This document shows positions 59,061 to 64,000 of a stretch of 64,000 nt of DNA, in pieces. Under the pieces are notes generated by a model. That model was not told the origin of the DNA, made no database searches, and worked only from the letters and a program-made list of their open reading frames with translations. The position numbers were made by a program, and so were the translations under genes. Location: the NCBI GenBank assembly GCA_003117195.1, contig BDSI01000066.1:62001-126000 (forward strand). Direction: 5' to 3'. Source of the stretch: Eudorina sp. 2006-703-Eu-15 (Eukaryota; Chlorophyta; Chlorophyceae; Chlamydomonadales; Volvocaceae). Numbering within the stretch: position 1 is the first letter of the stretch; every line of letters starts with the position of its first letter.

Positions 59061-61179
59061 GGACTGCGGCAATGCGCGGATGAGAGTGTGGTTCTTGGCA
59101 TTGCCGGTGTCATGCGTCAGTGGGGTCGGGCCACGGACCGACTGGACCACCGTCCAGTCGACATGCTACCATGTGGACGTCGTCTACATCGATACACCCT
59201 GCTTCGCCGAAATGTATGCAGCATTCATGAGGATTCATGCTCTCTTTCAATCAAGTGATGCGATCGGCCCCCTACGCCCTTCTTCACATCCTTTCATCAA
59301 ACCTACACAAAACAAAAAGCGGGATTGCCGTAGGCCCTTCTCGTGAGCAACCCAGTAACCTCATGATGGTTTCCAGGCGGTTTTGTACGGCGCACTACAA
59401 TGTAGGACAACGACCTGCCATAGGCCCATACCCCAAAGGGCTGGTCCTGACCAAGAAACCGGCCGACTGAAAACACCTAAGATCGACCACTGCTAGGTTG
59501 CTACGAAAAACCACTTTTGGCACCCATTCGAAGATCATCGCCAGAAAAGGAGCCCGTGCATTGTCGCATCGCTTTTTGTGTCGCGTGTCTTGTTGATTAG
59601 GCAAACACCACGGTCTGGAAGATGGCAGGGAATGAAAAAAATGGTTACTAGCTTTATGAAACCGTACGCACGCATCTCCCTGTTTGTCAGACAGCTTCGC
59701 GTGTTGTCCACGATTATGCATGCCAAGGTCAACAATCAATGACGGCCAGAAGCGCTGGGAAAACTTCAAGTTCTGTAATACAACTTACTACCCAGCTCCG
59801 AACCCGTAACGAAGTACAGTCCGAACACACTGGCGCGGCTGCCGTCCTCAGGTTGCGTTAAAACCTATTATTTGTGAGAATTAAAAGAACTTAACGTTGT
59901 AAGCTACACGACAGGATTTGCAACACCTTCCGTGGGACCACCCTGGAGCCCCCGTTGAAGTGGGGGACCTTTCCCGTAACGGATGTTGATCAAAGGTTTT
60001 GACACTATTTGAAACACCCTTGTGCACAGGCTGTACGCTGTATGAATAGCTGTTCATGCAATGCATAATGTTGTACCGTAACAATGTCCAGAGCGTTAAA
60101 GCCGCGGTCGTGGTGGGCACAACTTCCTAGGAGTATAAGAAGGCGATGATAGAATTTTAAACTTATGTCAGTAATTCTTCCCTCCTGGCACGTTGTGCCG
60201 TCGGTCTTTTTGGGGTTGCTGCTCGGCAGCCTCTTTGGCAGTTCTTCGGATACCTGGACACTGTAAGGCACCAGCCTGACGACAAAATACCGACACGCAA
60301 CGTCATGCATCTCATCGTAACTGCCCGCCGGCTGGCTCCACTCGTTCAGGCTCAGGAGTGCTGCGGTCAAGCTCTCGGGGCGCTACTTGCCGAAGCGCCG
60401 TCGGGTGGGTTCGCTCAGCTGTGCTGCACGTCGCATCCTCCCCTGCCCGTGTAAGCCTCCGCACACCACCCGCTCCCCCACGGGCGCTCCCCCCTGCTGC
60501 TGCTGCTGCTGCTGCGCTGCTAAACCCGCCCCCTCCCTCCCCGCCCCGCCCTGCCGGTTTCTCCCATCTGTCCCCCTCATTTGGGTTGTCCGTCGACCTG
60601 TTCGTCAACACAGGACGTGGCCGTGACAGCCGCCCAGAGCAGATGGCTCGTCCAGAACTTGGTCGCGAGGTGAAGCAGCCCACTGCCGTGATGGCGGTGG
60701 GGGCGGGCAGGGGAGGGCAGGGGTGGCGGGACGATCAGAGGTTGGTCGTTTGGAGCGTCTTGATGCGGTGGGGACGGGGGAGCGACCGGCGCCCCACCGC
60801 CGTGGGGTAGGCCGGACACGGGCCCGCTGTGCTGCCGCCCTGCCGCTGGAGCACCGGCAGCTGCGCTCTTCAGCCGCACACCATGGAGCTACTCAGGGGC
60901 CTTTCAAGCGATCTTTTCGGGACCGGATCACGACTCGGGACCGGATCACGGCTCGGGCAACTGTCGGTGGGCGCTCTGTCCCGCAGCGCTGGCAGCCCCC
61001 CCCTCTGGCAGCAGCGCAGTATAAATATGTCTACCAGTTTCCTATACCCCCATTCGCCGCAGGGTCTGTATGACAGCCCCTGGTCTGTAGCCCCCACCCA
61101 TTGCACCTCCCCCACCATTGCCCACCCCCCTTCCGCCTGACGGCCACTGCCCCCAACGCCCCCCACTCACATGCTGCAG
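59061..61179. other. Intergenic or unassigned 5' exons of the 61-64 kb gene
   Basis: No confident gene to 60800. ATG 60883 in a good context (caccatgg) may begin the membrane-protein gene downstream, but no exon ending in the required phase 2 was found. Two tandem gggaccggatcacg units lie near 60919-60955. A minus-strand exon-like stretch at 60266-60370 is described in the findings. Confidence 0.4.
61003..61055 (-). repeat. Short dispersed repeat, copy 4
   Basis: Reverse-orientation copy: ctctggcagcagcgcagtat, aaatatgtctaccag and tttcctatacccc. It is the only copy outside CFAP54. Confidence 0.8.
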
Positions 61180-63922
61180 GCTCTGCGCTCTCACGCTGGC
61201 GTACAGCCAGCTGTGTGTGCTGGTGGGCAGCGCGTCTCGTTCCCGGGGAGGTGGGTGGGTGGGTGGGTGGGTGGGTGGGTGGGTGGGTGGGTGGGTGGGT
61301 GGGTGGGTGGGTGGGTGGGTGGGTGGGTGGGTAGGTGGGTGGGTGGGTGGGTGGCGAGCAACTGCTTACAAGCGATGGCTGGGTGGGCATGCACCCCGCT
61401 CACCCCAGATGTATGTACAGCCCCTCCCCCGCCCCGCACCCGCACGCTCGCAGGTTCGGATCACGTGCACCACCCGCCCCAGCACCCCATCCCGGCGCTG
61501 GACCCCTCCCTGGCTCTGGCGCTGGCCGGCGCCCTGCTGCTGACCGGGGTGCACGCCACCAGCCTGTTCTGGCTGGCACTGGACGGCCACGGCTACCTGG
61601 CGCTGGCGCCCCGGCTGCACCCCCGGCTGAGCTTGCTGGAGGCGCTGGCGGTGGTGGCCTGCCACTGCAGCGGCCGCATGCCCGTGCAGTTCCAGGTGCA
61701 GGCTATCAGCCAGGGCCTACTGCTCATCCTGCAGCAGGTGGGTGGGTGGGTGGGTGGGTGGGTTGAATGGAAGAACAAACCCAAAACGAGTGAGTATGTG
61801 GGGGAAGGGAGTGGGGGGTTGGATTGGGGGATTAGGGGGTGGCGGGTTGGGATGGGGGGTACGGGTGAATGAGCGTGTACGAATGTCAATCCCGCGGGCG
61901 CCCCCCCCCCCCAAAAAACAGTGTGCACGAGTCGAACGGTACGACGCGATGTGGAGCACTGGCGGCGGTGTGGCACAGGTGGCGGGCGTGTTACTAGATT
62001 GACTGGATGTCAGTGGGTGTGTCGGTCAGTCGGCGCGGCCCCGTGTCGACTACCCGATACCCACCCGTCGCTCCCACCGCCCTCGGGGGCCGCACGCCCC
62101 TCTCTCCCCCAACCCGCCGCACCCCGCTCCCCCACTGGTCGCTGCGCTCCACTCCTTCTCGCCTCACGCCGGCCCTCCCCCCCGCGCATTCCTGCCCCCG
62201 GCCTGCAGGACGCCAAGGACCTGTTCCTGCTGCAGCTGGGTGCCACGAGTCTGCTCTACCAGCTGGCCCATGTGGCTCAGCCCTACGTGAACGAGTGGGG
62301 AGCCGGGTTGAGGGAGACGCGGGGGGGCGCCACGGGGGCAGCCGCCGCCGCCGCGTCCCGCTGGGCTGGACGGTGTGAGGATGGTCTGGCGGCCGCCGCC
62401 GCCGCCGCCGCCGCCTGTCCCGCGACCGGCCCTGGCGAGTCGTTCCCGCCCGCGACCCGCAGCCACAGCGTCAACAGCGCCATTCACAGCACCAGCTTCC
62501 TCGGTATCAACCTGGCCATCATCTTCATGTACAATGTGTTCACGTGAGTCAGCAGAGATTGGTTTCGGGGCCATGAAGGGCCGCGTACGGGATTCGAATC
62601 TGGGATCTGTGGATCTGGAACCGGGATCTGAGATCTGGCATCTGGGATCTATCTGAGATCCGGGACCCGCGTCTCCCGCCCGGACGGGAATCGGGTTGCA
62701 TATGCTTGAGAGAGTGACCAGCCCAGGCCGCCCCAGCCGGGGTGGATGCTGCTGCCGTAAAGCGGGGGCGGGATTTGGCGTTTTTCGTCGTTGCAGGGCG
62801 CATTGACGGCGCAGTTGGGCGGCGAGGAGGCCACCCATCGCCTGGGAGGCCGCCGAAGGTCCGGTCAGACAGGGCAGGACGGGCGTTGATATAAGTACCC
62901 AAACAGGATGGGAGCAAACGCAGCCGTCTGGCGGGCAGGTAGCCGGGAAGGTCGAGGCGGGGCGACACTCTGTGGAGGCGACACTCTGTGGGGGAGGGGG
63001 AGCAGCCCGCCCGCGTGTCCACATCCTCCGCCTCAACGATACCTACAACTGTCAACCGCTGAATGCCGTACTCATGCATGCAATCCTCCCCGCGCTGTCC
63101 CTGCCCTCGCCCTCCCCCCACCCCCGCAGGAAGACATTTCCGGTGCCCCGGCCCCCTCCGGCGCCGCCGCCCGAAAAGACCTCCATCTGCGGCGCCTTCG
63201 CGTCCACCATCGGCGGTGACGGCTGCGGCGGCACCACCGCCAGCGGCGGCGGACCCGGCGGCGGCGGCCCCGAGAGCCGGGTGGCTTCGGAGACGGGCCG
63301 CAGCCCCTCCCTCCGCGAGCCATCCCACACTCGCGGCCTCAGCCTCGCGCACCGATTGCTGCGCCTGCCCTGGCGGCGCCACCGGGGCAGCACCAGCAGC
63401 GGCGGCGGCGGCACCACCCCCACCCTCGATCCCATCGCCGCCGCCGCCTCCGCCAGCATTACCACCTGCCCCTCCAGCAACGGCTCCGTAGTCAGCGGCG
63501 GCCTGGCCTCCGTCGCCGGATTCCGCCTGTTCGGCGGCAGCTTCCTGACCCTTCGGTCCATGACGCGCGCCTACCTGATCAAGATCGCGCTGACGCGGAT
63601 CTCCGCGGTGGTCACTGCCGTACTGTTTGCCGCCGTGGTCGTGATGGACCTGGTGGCGGGCGCGCCGCCGCTGTCCCGGCTTGCGTCGGCGGTGTCTTCG
63701 GTGGCGATGGCGGCGGCGAATGCGGCTCAGGTGGTGATGATCTGGCGGCGGCCGTACGAGTACCTTCGGGCCGTGGACAAGTACAACGGGGCGGTGTGGG
63801 CGGTGACGGTCGCGGCGCTGCTGGGCAAGCACGTGGAGGCCTGGGTGAGAGAGAGGCGCGGCCCAGCCGCCGGCACCCGCGCGCTTAAGGAGCGCCGACG
63901 CACTGACGCGCCGACGCACTGA
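61180..63922 (+). CDS. Multi-pass membrane protein, 3' exons (5' end unassigned)
   Basis: Four phase-compatible exons: 61180-61250, 61454-61737, 62209-62543 and 63130-63922 (stop TGA), about 493 residues. Hydrophobic segments are LCALTLAYSQLCVLVG, SLALALAGALLLTGVHATSL, LEALAVVACHC, a SLLYQLAHVA region, FLGINLAIIFMYNVFT, a segment around ISAVVTAVLFAAVVVMDLVA, and AVWAVTVAALLG. That suggests seven or so membrane helices. Between the fifth and sixth is a long Gly/Ser/Pro-rich loop encoded by the last exon. I recognise no family; it could be a conserved algal integral membrane protein. Exon 61180 needs an upstream exon ending in phase 2, so the gene starts further left. Introns contain GGGT microsatellites. 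Confidence 0.6.
61251..61362. repeat. (GGGT)n microsatellite at the start of an intron
   Basis: About 27 units of GTGG/GGGT starting directly at the donor of the 61180-61250 exon, one GGTA variant near 61332. A second, short tract (61738-61762) starts at the next donor. Confidence 0.95.
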
Positions 63923-64000
63923 CGCACAGGCGCACAGGCGCCGACACGCAGCGGTCGTGGTCGTGTGGCACAGAAGCCACAGACGAAAGAGACACAGACA

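Overview
The window is nuclear DNA of a flagellated, GC-rich chlorophyte alga, most likely a Chlamydomonas/volvocine-type chlamydomonadalean. The evidence is spliced genes with short introns and GT-AG boundaries, the algal-type TGTAA poly(A) signal, a complete central-pair cilium gene (CFAP54), Ala/Gly-rich inserts, abundant (CA)n and G-rich microsatellites, and eukaryotic DNA transposons.

Layout. (1) 1-6,612 is duplicated unit A. It carries a minus-strand gene of the Crinkler-RHS (CR) effector kinase type at 3,931-6,824 and a small non-autonomous hAT transposon at 311-1,246. (2) 7,482-8,629 is an orphan piece of CFAP54. (3) 10,653-20,700 is a second, inverted copy of the unit (B). Its CR gene has an in-frame stop, and it holds a hAT copy that itself contains a 2.7 kb Tc1/mariner-IS630-type element with 536 bp terminal inverted repeats. 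Unit B ends in a CFAP54 3' fragment (to 22,308). (4) 22.3-30.4 kb is a patchwork of incomplete genes: a dihydroflavonol/cinnamoyl-CoA reductase-like gene lacking its 3' end, a trehalose-phosphatase fragment, and a dispersed repeat. (5) 30,462-36,548 is unit C, with an apparently intact CR kinase gene that converges on CFAP54. (6) 37,081-53,266 (minus strand) is CFAP54. I reconstruct 15 exons with all intron phases consistent, giving about 3,138 residues. (7) 53,641-55,540 (plus strand) holds a 99-residue membrane protein gene followed only 119 bp later by an NSDHL-type sterol dehydrogenase, a candidate dicistronic transcript. (8) 55.6-60.8 kb has no confident gene and contains degenerate repeats. 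(9) 61,180-63,922 is the 3' part of a multi-pass membrane protein gene.

The most unusual system is the CR trio. Three nearly identical kinase bodies are each joined to a different first coding exon (header). All three headers end in phase 1 at a CAAG/GT donor, and the edge of sequence identity falls inside intron 1 every time. The locus looks like a natural module-swapping arrangement for effector headers, amplified together with the 3' end of the neighbouring cilium gene. Transposon-free sites in the sister copies show that both hAT insertions came after the duplication. Exon structures are my reading of splice signals and phase, not transcript data.
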